Source of the DNA: a virus
Direction: 5' to 3' (one strand)
Virus record (IMG/VR): IMGVR_UViG_3300032087_005336
Location: 1 to 53,315 of that record
Length of the DNA stretch: 53,315 bases
The notes under the pieces were generated by a model. The model was not told where the DNA came from and made no database searches. It worked only from the letters and a program-made list of their open reading frames with translations. Position 1 is the first letter of the stretch; the number at the start of each line of letters is the position of its first letter. Position numbers and translations under genes: made by a program. Positions 17,201 through 25,393 of this stretch are shown in pieces.

Positions 17201-20200
17201 GAAGAATGTCTTTTCGGCACCAGTAGTTTGAATCCCATCTGGAAGATTCAAACTGGAAGTATCAATAAGTTTGAATGTTGACTCACCACTTCTGAACTTA
17301 GGAGTGGTTGGTGCATTTGGATTTGGAATATAGAAAGAAGCAACTAGAGAACCAGTCTCATCAGAAATCAATCTGAGATTTTTAACTCTTGCTCTTGCTC
17401 CACTAGTTCTACCTTCAAGAATCATTCCTGTTTCAATATAACCATAATATTGACCTTGAGTCTGGATACTTAATGATGAAGTATCAACATTAAGTATTGT
17501 AGATGAAGTAGAATAGCTTGTTGCCATTTCTTCACTTGTATATGGATTGGTCTTGTAAGTATCAGTAGGATTCTTAAATGGACCAGTTCTATGATTAATT
17601 TGTGCAGATCTGAATCTAATGTATGGTGCATCACCATTAATTGACGGTTTGATAGTTCCACCACCAATTAATTCACCCTCACTAAAGGTTCCTGAAATCA
17701 TTTCGATTTCAATAAGTTTTGGAACACAGTACTTAGTTACTGGAACAGAATCAAAGAATGCATACAATTGAGTATTTGGTTTTAGTTCCTTAGAAGAAAC
17801 CTCAAGGTTTCTTGATCTCATGAATGAGGTTACATTCAATGATGCAATTTTATCACCTAAACTAATTCTATTACCTGGAACTGTTTGAACCCTTGAAGAT
17901 AGACCAGCTTGAGTTGCTGTTCCAGATCTAGTTGTTTCTCTAACAGTGATGCTAGTATCAACTGTAGCACTACCTCTAGTTCTTAAGTTGGTTGCAGGGG
18001 AAGATGATGTGTCACTAGATTGAAGAGTTCTATCTCTAATAGTTCTTCCAGTCCATTCTTCATTCCAACCACCCCAGAGAATTGGAGACCATCCTGCCTG
18101 AGGATCTAAATCATCTGGTGTTGCTTCTACATTAGTTACATTATATCCACCAATCAATCCTTCAACTGTTTGAGTTTCAATTCTGGATTGTTCAATCCAC
18201 ACATCAGATGATGGATTGAGTGTGATTACACCAGTGTAGAAAGTTACAAAATATGGTGCAGCATTTGCAATTCTAGTAGCATTTTGCTGAGAAGTTAGAA
18301 GGGTCTCAGTATAATCAAGAGTTAGTAGACCCATTCCTTGATTATCATCAGATCCATAAAGATTTAAAGTTGATCTTCTAACATTATTACCAATAAGATC
18401 ATTAACATATACTGGATCAGCATCAGCATCAAAAGGACCTTGTACACCAGTCAAAGCGGTTGAACCAAGGAGCATATCTAACTCTGTTGTGTAAGATGAT
18501 GCTCTCATCTCATTATTATTTGGATCAATACTATTTTTTGGTCCGACTTTGATTTGATTATTTGTAGTTGTAAAGTTATCTACAAAGAAACCAGACTTAA
18601 ATCTGTCATTTCCTTGAGAATCTTTAATCTCTAAATTAGCAGTGTTAGTTTCAAGTAAAGATAGTGAAGTATAATATTCTAGATTCTTAATTCTATCTTC
18701 TAGTTTAGCAATATCTCTCATCTGATATCTCTTGTGAGATATTAGATTGATTTTTGCATCAGAAGTGGATCTTAAGTATGCAGGTAAACTGACTACACCA
18801 ATTTCTAAAGCATCATTTATTGGTAGTGGTGGTTCTGGATTTTCTGCGGAAACGCCATTTAAAATTTGAACGGTCTTCTGCTTGGTTAAGTAAATTCTAT
18901 CAATTCTTGGTAGATAGATTGAATAATCTAATTTTATATCTTCATCACTTGCTAAAATATCAATATTATTATTTTGAGTCGTCTCAAAACTTCTTCCTAG
19001 GAATTCAAATGGAGATCTAGATCCTTCTGCTACAGCATAAGGTTTTACTCTTGGTCTAATATCAATCAGATCTGAATGTCTATAACCATTTGTAGAAGAA
19101 ATATCATTATAATCAAACTTTTGATAAGAACTTACATCTAACAAACTTCCAGTATCTGTTGAATCAATAGATGCTTGTTCGTAGACAACTAGAATACGTT
19201 TTGTTGGAGATTCTGTATTTGGTTTTCTAGAAATTCTAGAATAATCATAAATTGTATTGCGTAAACCTTTGTTTAATGTATATCTACCAATAATATTATT
19301 ATCTCCCTCAGTAAGTGAATCTGCAGTTGCAGTAATTCCAGATTCTTTAAATGTTAAGGTTTCTCCAGATACGAATTTTTTATCATTAAGTGGAACAATT
19401 TCTGCCACTGTTGAAGATACTTTTGTAACTAAGATGCCAATTGCATTGCTAGTTTCACCAAAAATTTCTTCACCATCTAAAGCATCATTAACACTAGAAT
19501 TTAAGCTACTGATATTTGATACAACTAGTCTTGGAAGAGAAGGATCACCAATTGTAGATGACTCATATACGGCATATAATTTTGTTACATCGGGATCTAA
19601 TAGACAAATGTCATCATCTTGAATTCTAGTTCCATATGGATAATTTCCATAAGATAATCCATCATTTAATGTTGTTGCACCAATACCAGATCCTTCAAGA
19701 TTTGACTTGTTTACAATAACAGTCTTAACTTTATTTTTAGTCTTAGTTATAGACTTGATTGATGCTTTTTTGAGTGTTGCAACTAAAGTAGCACTTCCAG
19801 TTGTTGAAAGACCTTTAATAATAAGTTCTCTACCACCACTAGTAATAGTAAACTTATCGGATGTTAATATTTCGGTGCCACCATCTTTGTTTGTTACGAT
19901 ATATCTTTCTTCATCAAAGGGTAAGAAAGTTTCACCAGTATTTAAATCTTGAGGTAAGATTGTAATTCTTCCTCCTGTTGGATCACTAGTAATTGTTGTA
20001 TTAAATGATCTTCTAATGGTAATGCTAGAATCTAACAGTTTTACATCAGAAATGTTTGTTTTTGGTAGTGGTGTATATAAAGTATTATCTTCAGATGCTT
20101 GAAGTACTGTAGATACTTTATTTACATCAATCAAGTCAATTTGACTGGATGGTAATGCACCAACACAAATACCACTAACTGGCTGAACTGCTTCTAATCC

Positions 20201-22042
20201 AATAGAAGTTGAAGCTACAGAAACAACTCTAGAAATATTGGGTAGTGATTGTGATGCTTGATTATATCTAACAAGATCACCTACTTTAAAGTTTTTAGTA
20301 AAATCACGATCTGCTTGAGTTACAAAACCAAATGAATCAATAGTACAAGGACCAAGTTCTAAAATAGTTGATTGCTTAACATCTCCAGAGAAAGTTGTAA
20401 CACCAATTTCTCCAAAAATAGATTTGACATTGGAAATGCCATAACTTGTTACTGATGTCGCAATTCTATCACTATCATTACCATCAAAAACAAGTTCTTC
20501 ACCCTTGATAAAGTTTCCTCTAACGTTATATGCTGTTAGAATCCCAGAATTAGAAACATCATATCTTAAGAATCCAACAGCACCACTTGATTTTCCTTTA
20601 ATAAATGTTGGAGTCTGTACAGATTGAATATCCTCATTAACAATAATGTCAGTAAAAGGTTGAACATCAAATAGTGATAGATCCCAAGTGTTTAAATTTG
20701 AATTTGATGCATCATAAGATCCACTTTCAAGAGCAAAATCATATACACGTGCCAGTCCGATCTCTTTACCTGATGCAACTGTAGATGATGCTCCTACTCT
20801 CTCATCTCTAAGTGAAACGGTATATGAAGTTGAAAAACCAATCTTTGGTGCTCCATAAACACGATTAAGTGACAAAGTTGATCCAGTTAAATAACTGATT
20901 GCTTGGGATTTAAACTCTTTTGTCTCTCTTGGTTTTTTAAAATCTATAAACAGATTGGAAGGAATATCTACTTCGTATCCTCTAACATATGCCTTACCAG
21001 ATGATAACTTATATACACCCAAATCATCACTTGGAGAATTACCAGATGATGTTAGTTCATTACTTTCATAAACACCATTATTCCCCTTATAATCATTTAA
21101 GGAATTTTTTAGTTCTAATGAAAATGGTTTAACATAATAATCACCACTTTCGTCAAAAGTTCTTCTTGCAAATTCATCCGCAAGAACATTATATTCTGGA
21201 TTATCAATCTTTGAAGATTCTATGATGCCATTTTTAATCTTTGCTAATTCTACAAAGTCTTGTGGAGTTTCCTCACCAGTTCCTACATGAATCAAAGATG
21301 CCTCAATTTTTAATCTATCAGCTCCAGTAGCTGCATAGTTTACAAATCCCTGAGAGTTATCATATAGAGAAACATCATCATATGCATCTACAAATGTTTC
21401 TGTAACTTGGAATCCCAGATTAAATGTGGGATTTGAATCTTCTGTACTTATAACTAGAGTTTGATCACTTACATTTACAAAAAATCCTCTTAAATAGAAG
21501 ACACCTTCTGATAATTTTGCAAGACACCCATTACTATTTTGCCTTACAGTAGCAATAGTATCACCCGCATTAAATGTAGTGATTTGTGCATCAGTTAAGT
21601 TTAATGCTTCTTCAATTGCTAAATCTTCACCAGCATTGAAAAGTTTAGTCTGATTATCATTTCCTGATGATACTACATTTACGAAAATATTATAACCACT
21701 TACTACTTCTACTTTAGCTCTAATGCCAGTATCTTGTCCTACAATAATTTTACCGACAAGAGAATTTAAATATTGAGAGACATCTATTCCATTATAATTT
21801 TCTTCAAGTTGTAAATTATATGCCTGGTCAATAACCTTGAGTGTTCCAGGAATTACAACCGAACCTTCTTTAAAAGTATGATTACCAAATTCTTCAATTT
21901 GATTTTGAAGAATAGATTGTATTGTAGTTAATTCTCTAGCCTGGACTGGTTGACCTGGCTTGAATAATACTTTGTAAAAAGATTTTGAACGATCAAAATC
22001 GTCAAAATATGGGAAAGTATTGAGATTAGTTATCTGTGGCAT
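14270..22042 (-). CDS. gp10-like baseplate protein (DUF4815-type), 2590 residues
   Basis: The N-terminus (FPYFDDFDRSKSFYKVLFKPGQPVQARELTTIQSILQNQIEEFGNHTFKEGSVVIPG) is the DUF4815-type start found in very large phage baseplate/fibre proteins. About residues 1690-1725 form a coiled coil (LEDAVDDLGNRLDEQGNRIDALARRDRAIQ), followed at 1727-1763 by a VTNVTN repeat and then the motif DPLAQSFFV, which opens a jelly-roll-like domain. A GNGFKVGD beta module and the closing NQCYPPRIRDLRTIAFA follow. T4 gp10 has 602 residues, so this is over four times longer. The gene lies directly after gp8, the place of gp9/gp10 in the T4 order, so I infer a baseplate wedge/fibre-base role. Confidence 0.82.
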   Translation of the reverse strand: MPQITNLNTFPYFDDFDRSKSFYKVLFKPGQPVQARELTTIQSILQNQIEEFGNHTFKEGSVVIPGTLKVIDQAYNLQLEENYNGIDVSQYLNSLVGKIIVGQDTGIRAKVEVVSGYNIFVNVVSSGNDNQTKLFNAGEDLAIEEALNLTDAQITTFNAGDTIATVRQNSNGCLAKLSEGVFYLRGFFVNVSDQTLVISTEDSNPTFNLGFQVTETFVDAYDDVSLYDNSQGFVNYAATGADRLKIEASLIHVGTGEETPQDFVELAKIKNGIIESSKIDNPEYNVLADEFARRTFDESGDYYVKPFSLELKNSLNDYKGNNGVYESNELTSSGNSPSDDLGVYKLSSGKAYVRGYEVDIPSNLFIDFKKPRETKEFKSQAISYLTGSTLSLNRVYGAPKIGFSTSYTVSLRDERVGASSTVASGKEIGLARVYDFALESGSYDASNSNLNTWDLSLFDVQPFTDIIVNEDIQSVQTPTFIKGKSSGAVGFLRYDVSNSGILTAYNVRGNFIKGEELVFDGNDSDRIATSVTSYGISNVKSIFGEIGVTTFSGDVKQSTILELGPCTIDSFGFVTQADRDFTKNFKVGDLVRYNQASQSLPNISRVVSVASTSIGLEAVQPVSGICVGALPSSQIDLIDVNKVSTVLQASEDNTLYTPLPKTNISDVKLLDSSITIRRSFNTTITSDPTGGRITILPQDLNTGETFLPFDEERYIVTNKDGGTEILTSDKFTITSGGRELIIKGLSTTGSATLVATLKKASIKSITKTKNKVKTVIVNKSNLEGSGIGATTLNDGLSYGNYPYGTRIQDDDICLLDPDVTKLYAVYESSTIGDPSLPRLVVSNISSLNSSVNDALDGEEIFGETSNAIGILVTKVSSTVAEIVPLNDKKFVSGETLTFKESGITATADSLTEGDNNIIGRYTLNKGLRNTIYDYSRISRKPNTESPTKRILVVYEQASIDSTDTGSLLDVSSYQKFDYNDISSTNGYRHSDLIDIRPRVKPYAVAEGSRSPFEFLGRSFETTQNNNIDILASDEDIKLDYSIYLPRIDRIYLTKQKTVQILNGVSAENPEPPLPINDALEIGVVSLPAYLRSTSDAKINLISHKRYQMRDIAKLEDRIKNLEYYTSLSLLETNTANLEIKDSQGNDRFKSGFFVDNFTTTNNQIKVGPKNSIDPNNNEMRASSYTTELDMLLGSTALTGVQGPFDADADPVYVNDLIGNNVRRSTLNLYGSDDNQGMGLLTLDYTETLLTSQQNATRIANAAPYFVTFYTGVITLNPSSDVWIEQSRIETQTVEGLIGGYNVTNVEATPDDLDPQAGWSPILWGGWNEEWTGRTIRDRTLQSSDTSSSPATNLRTRGSATVDTSITVRETTRSGTATQAGLSSRVQTVPGNRISLGDKIASLNVTSFMRSRNLEVSSKELKPNTQLYAFFDSVPVTKYCVPKLIEIEMISGTFSEGELIGGGTIKPSINGDAPYIRFRSAQINHRTGPFKNPTDTYKTNPYTSEEMATSYSTSSTILNVDTSSLSIQTQGQYYGYIETGMILEGRTSGARARVKNLRLISDETGSLVASFYIPNPNAPTTPKFRSGESTFKLIDTSSLNLPDGIQTTGAEKTFFSSGNIAQVQGTVISTRNVEVTNAFTSQSRNISETSESVIDLNTNVDLTVPDITLPEELLELPGRVDNLEDAVDDLGNRLDEQGNRIDALARRDRAIQNELNRQRVAIQNARRVTNITNVTNVTQNVTNVTRVTNVTNVRNVTNRITNVTPRRRDDDPLAQSFFVGSAEDSTGAFITGVDLYFQSAGVDETCFVELRPMVNGLPSSTEIYPLSHVVLKDTDVKVSDDASVATNVTFPAPVYLEGNKEHCIVIGSNTTGFNLWISRLGEVDVANLALPESEQVPITKQSDLGSLFKSQNSSTWTPSQYEDLKFDLYRANFVEEGTISFFNPDLNNGNSHIPVLKKDSLDVGSRRIIVGLGTTAVGWGTEIVPGNTVTQDDSNATGNYVMGLGIATGTMSIVNAGLGLTPSAGTYQYDGVTLESLTGRGENATANIFVENGVAIGATILSGGNGFKVGDIVTASVGDGIGRNLQLSVSEIFGINELILDQVQGDFNVGSGKTLRYINSSGITSEFSNNASVTLDSSPRVITDGLHIKVNHLNHGMHALTNNVIVGDVVSDLQPVKLSSDYSRTSTEDIVISDSSIFATFEGVGVGTTNPGYIQLGDEIISYEGVVGNTLTDITRGIDSTFVGSYETDNLVYKYENSGVSLRRINKEHQLQDATVSDAIGLDHYTIKIDNSSDGVDRSNSSSLPTLYLNQTKSTGGSNITATQNIQYEIMKPMIQHMILQKTGIDARARTLTATSVNGNEVSFEDAGYSSISLDSDNYFDTPRLIASKVNSDNLLTNLPGNKSLEIEINMRSYDPRVSPVIDLDRTGIIFVSNRVNSVISDYANDQRTSTLKNDPSAFIYATKPIGLEIPANNLRVVLAAYINNFADIRAFYAITNEPSEELIYYPFPGYNNLQEDGQIIDPNDNDGRSDSFVSPTDNKGFESTALTFKDYEFTIEDLPSFKYFSIKLVATSTNQCYPPRIRDLRTIAFA
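16755..16862 (-). repeat. Degenerate tandem repeat encoding a VTN-VTN stalk
   Basis: About 108 bases built on 9-base units of the type GTTACNAAT on the minus strand. They encode ITNVTNVTQNVTNVTRVTNV and the residues that follow, in the gp10-like protein directly after a coiled coil. The tripeptide period suggests a thin triple-stranded beta stalk between the coiled coil and the DPLAQSFF domain. Confidence 0.75.
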
Positions 22043-22047
22043 AATTC

Positions 22048-23613
22048 TTAGAACTGCAATACAATTTTGATGTCTTCTCTTTGATTCTGAGACCTAGTGA
22101 TTGAAGGTCTGTTATCAACATAAACTAAATCTCCAGAGTACTTTTGAACTTCTGGTTCAGATACACCATCATTGAACGTTTGTCCAAGATAGTAGTTTAG
22201 ATTATTTATCTCTAATACATCACCGTCAAAAGTATTATCAATTTTTAACGTTTGGTTTGAACCAGTAATATTTAATGATCCACCAGATCCAATATCTGAA
22301 GTAAACTCTATAAGTTTGTTACCATAAGTTCCTTCAATATCTTGTTCCAAATCATAGTTAAATCCAAATAAAGTTCTATCTTGCCAATACTTTAGAACTC
22401 CAGTATTTTTATTGTAGGAAACAACTCTTCCAATCGCAGTAGTACCTGTCGATACTGTTTGCGTAATAGTTGCATTAGGTGAAAAAATTGCATTCCTATA
22501 ATCATTGGGGGTATTGACACCTGTTAGTTTAAGTGCATATAATGCACTTACTTGATTTGTCTGCAATAATTCATTTGAATCAAATGCCAAAGGATTTCCA
22601 ATGATTCCGATTCTTGAAATTTTGTTCCCAACAATGAAATCTGGATTTGTTGCATCTGTTTTAATTTGAGAAAATACTAATACTTTAGTACAACCCAACT
22701 CTCTATAAATGTTATAACCATGGCCATCTTTTGGTGGAATTATAACTTTAAATTGTGGAACTGTAGTATAATCCTGGGGGAAGTTTCCAGTTGTTATATC
22801 AATATGTCCATAAGTATATCCAGAACCACCATTTGAAATAACTACAGAATCTACTTTTGATTGGTTGTCTACAACAATAGTTGCTTTTCCTCCAGTTCCA
22901 TCACCAATAATGTCGCAAGTATATACTTGGTTTGGTGGTCCGACATCTACACCTCTTGCGACTATATTTGCAATTTTCAATTGACCACTGTTTTTTGCAT
23001 TTAACCTAACCGATTGATAAGACTCTTCAGTCTCCCAGTCAGTAGGAACAGTAATATAATTTAAAGTATCAAACTTTACAATATCGTTTGGATTAATAGT
23101 AAATAGATATTTCCAAATATATCCGTCACCACTTGTTCCAGCACTTCTTGGTTCTAGGTCAATAAATCTAGGTTCATCCAGAGATGGTCTTCCATTAGGG
23201 TTTTCTGGATCAGTACCGTTTTGTAAGCAAATATAAACTCTAAAATCTCTATTAACAATATAATAATTTGAAGAGTATAATGATGTTGCTAGAGATGGTT
23301 GTGAAACACTATCTCTATTAATGTCATGTCTATACATATCATATGTTAGACCAGATGACCATGTATTCTTTTTGATTGCAAATCTAACGTCATCTGTAGA
23401 AACTTTTTTTAGTCCAACTACAGTATCCCAGTTGTGCATCTCCTCAGAAAAACTATCTTTAGGTGATGGTGGTGATTCATCCCAGGTTGAACTATAGTCT
23501 TCTGAATTTGTTAAACCGACAAAACTATAGTAAGAATTGCTACTAGAAGTAATTTCATTTACGAAATTTCTAGCATTTAATATTCTAAGTTGATCCGTTA
23601 CAATTGCAGACAT
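22048..23613 (-). CDS. gp8: Baseplate wedge protein gp8
   Basis: A 521-residue protein. The start MSAIVTDQLRILNARNFVNEI ... YYSFVGLTNSEDYSSTWDESPPSPKDS is the form in which gp8 appears in cyanophages; gp8 is one of the wedge subunits. T4 gp8 has 334 residues. A GGSGYTYGHIDI beta module (about residues 265-280) belongs to the added sequence. The late promoter AATAAATA lies only 13 bases before the ATG and no Shine-Dalgarno sequence is visible, so the late transcript would have an almost absent leader. It ends 5 bases before the gp10-like gene. Confidence 0.85.
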   Translation of the reverse strand: MSAIVTDQLRILNARNFVNEITSSSNSYYSFVGLTNSEDYSSTWDESPPSPKDSFSEEMHNWDTVVGLKKVSTDDVRFAIKKNTWSSGLTYDMYRHDINRDSVSQPSLATSLYSSNYYIVNRDFRVYICLQNGTDPENPNGRPSLDEPRFIDLEPRSAGTSGDGYIWKYLFTINPNDIVKFDTLNYITVPTDWETEESYQSVRLNAKNSGQLKIANIVARGVDVGPPNQVYTCDIIGDGTGGKATIVVDNQSKVDSVVISNGGSGYTYGHIDITTGNFPQDYTTVPQFKVIIPPKDGHGYNIYRELGCTKVLVFSQIKTDATNPDFIVGNKISRIGIIGNPLAFDSNELLQTNQVSALYALKLTGVNTPNDYRNAIFSPNATITQTVSTGTTAIGRVVSYNKNTGVLKYWQDRTLFGFNYDLEQDIEGTYGNKLIEFTSDIGSGGSLNITGSNQTLKIDNTFDGDVLEINNLNYYLGQTFNDGVSEPEVQKYSGDLVYVDNRPSITRSQNQREDIKIVLQF

Positions 23614-23626
23614 GACTTTTTTTATC

Positions 23627-23634
23627 TATTTATT
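23627..23634 (-). promoter_or_regulatory. T4-type late promoter (AATAAATA) before gp8
   Basis: Exact consensus on the minus strand, 13 bases before the gp8 ATG. This is about 10 bases closer than the other late promoters in this window. Confidence 0.68.
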
Positions 23635-23649
23635 AGGATATTAAATGAG

Positions 23650-25359
23650 TTAAGAAACTCTGTGAACCGTGGAAACATTAATGGTAACTGCATTACCTAA
23701 TTCTGTTCCAGTAATAGCAATTTGAGACTGATCTCCTTGGTAACGCATCTCAATAGTCGTAGCAGCACTAGGAACAAGACCAAATGATCCAGCATTGATG
23801 CCTGTTGCAATTCCAACTGCACCAGTGAATGCTACGTTTGCAATTGCACCTCCAGTTTTTGAAGTATATGGAAGACCTCCAACAATCACACCACTTCCAT
23901 TTGCGGTTCCACCATTAACGGTTAAAATGATGTGAGCAAACATCAAATCACCAATTCTTGTATAATAACCATTCTGTGCAGAATATGTTGGGCTAGTAAT
24001 TCCTTGCGTAATTATGGGAGTGAATGTTCCCTCTTCGTAATTATCAAGAAGTTCAGAAGTTGCAGTTCCAGTACCGTCTGAAGTTGCAGAAAAATCAATA
24101 CCGTTACCTGCTGTTGCAATAACTACATCACCAGATGTAATAGTTGCATTACCAGTAACTCCTACACTATCAAGTTCTGTTGTACCCTCAACATCAAGAT
24201 TTTGACCAACCCAAAGATTCTTCTCAATACCAACACCACCAGCAACCTTTAAGGCACCATTGGTCGGACTTGTTGACTGTGTAGTGTCTTCAATGTCAAC
24301 ATCTCCACTAATATCAACTGCATCATTAATATCGACTATGCCACCAGTAGAATCGAGTATAAGGTTGCCTGATGTAGTATCAACGGTATTAGTATCAATT
24401 CTTACATTATCAATGGTCGCACTACCAGTAACAGTAACAACACCAACTGCTTGTAGATTATCTACTTCAGTGTGCCCATCAACATCTAAATCTACCCCAA
24501 CAGAAAGAGTTGATCCATTAAATGTTAAATTGGCATCATCTTCAAGTGATCCTGCACTACCAGCAATAACAACACGATTATCTGTTAAGTCTGCAACTGT
24601 TGCAGATGAAAGATTAATTTCACCACCACTAAGGTCTGCTCCACCATTAACATCAAGTGCTCCAGCAATTGTTGCACCAGCTGACACATTAACAAAATCT
24701 AATTCTGTGTGTCCATCAACATCCAAATCACCGTTTGCATCTATATTTGCATTAACAGTAAGGAGTTCATCAATTGTAGTCGTATCTAAAGTTGTAGCAC
24801 CATCAACATCCAAAGCTCCATTAAAGTCAACTGCACCAGTAACAGTCAATGCTGCTGAGACATTTACATCATCGAGATCGGATAATCCGTCTACTGTTAG
24901 ATCTGTAGAAATATCAACAGATGCATTAATATCAACATTATTACTAAATGTAGATAATCCTGCAACTTGAAGACGTGAATCTAAGAATGTGGCATCATAA
25001 AATGTTGAAACACCCGTTACAGTAATACCAGATCCTAAAACTACAACACCATCTCTGGCAGTAACAACACCAATTGAATCGACATTAGTTACATCTTCAT
25101 AAGTAAGAACTCCAGTGACAGTTAAATCACCACCAACATCTAAATTTCCACTAATATCTCCATTACCGTTAATATCCAATCCAGTAGAAGTAATAATACC
25201 TACAGTTAAATTTGGATTTCCTGATAATAATGTTGTTCCATCACCTAATGCATTATAAACCTCTAGGAAATTTTCATTAACTTTAATGGCACCAGCAAGA
25301 AGTGAATCTCCAGTGCCATCATTTGGTATAGTTCCAGTTGATATCCCTTGTAGTGCCAT
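23650..25359 (-). CDS. Repeat-rich tail fibre-like protein
   Basis: A 569-residue acidic protein. The first 45 residues (GISTGTIPNDGTGDSLLAGAIKVNENFLEVYNAL) are a helical attachment module of a type seen at the N-terminus of phage fibre proteins. From about 50 to 410 come about 20 copies of a short beta repeat, for example DLTVTGVL, ALTVTGAVDFNGALDVDGAT, DLDVDGHTELDFVNVSA, typical of triple beta-helix shafts. The last about 130 residues (NYEEGTFTPIITQGITSPTYSAQNGYYTRIGDLMFAHI) form a distinct tip domain of a kind common in fibre C-termini. It lies between gp7 and gp8 and has its own late promoter. A fibre attached to the baseplate is the likely role. Confidence 0.8.
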   Translation of the reverse strand: MALQGISTGTIPNDGTGDSLLAGAIKVNENFLEVYNALGDGTTLLSGNPNLTVGIITSTGLDINGNGDISGNLDVGGDLTVTGVLTYEDVTNVDSIGVVTARDGVVVLGSGITVTGVSTFYDATFLDSRLQVAGLSTFSNNVDINASVDISTDLTVDGLSDLDDVNVSAALTVTGAVDFNGALDVDGATTLDTTTIDELLTVNANIDANGDLDVDGHTELDFVNVSAGATIAGALDVNGGADLSGGEINLSSATVADLTDNRVVIAGSAGSLEDDANLTFNGSTLSVGVDLDVDGHTEVDNLQAVGVVTVTGSATIDNVRIDTNTVDTTSGNLILDSTGGIVDINDAVDISGDVDIEDTTQSTSPTNGALKVAGGVGIEKNLWVGQNLDVEGTTELDSVGVTGNATITSGDVVIATAGNGIDFSATSDGTGTATSELLDNYEEGTFTPIITQGITSPTYSAQNGYYTRIGDLMFAHIILTVNGGTANGSGVIVGGLPYTSKTGGAIANVAFTGAVGIATGINAGSFGLVPSAATTIEMRYQGDQSQIAITGTELGNAVTINVSTVHRVS

Positions 25360-25382
25360 TATAATAGACGAGCTTTATGACT

Positions 25383-25390
25383 TATTTATA
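25383..25390 (-). promoter_or_regulatory. T4-type late promoter (TATAAATA) before the repeat fibre gene
   Basis: Exact consensus on the minus strand in the 34-base gap after gp7, 23 bases before the ATG at 25359. Confidence 0.75.
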
Positions 25391-25393
25391 AGA

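Noticed and set aside
24260-24970. A 236-residue open frame on the plus strand
   Set aside because: It is the antisense of the repeat-rich fibre gene; the repeats keep the opposite strand open and the product is a low-complexity S/T/P/V string with no ribosome site.
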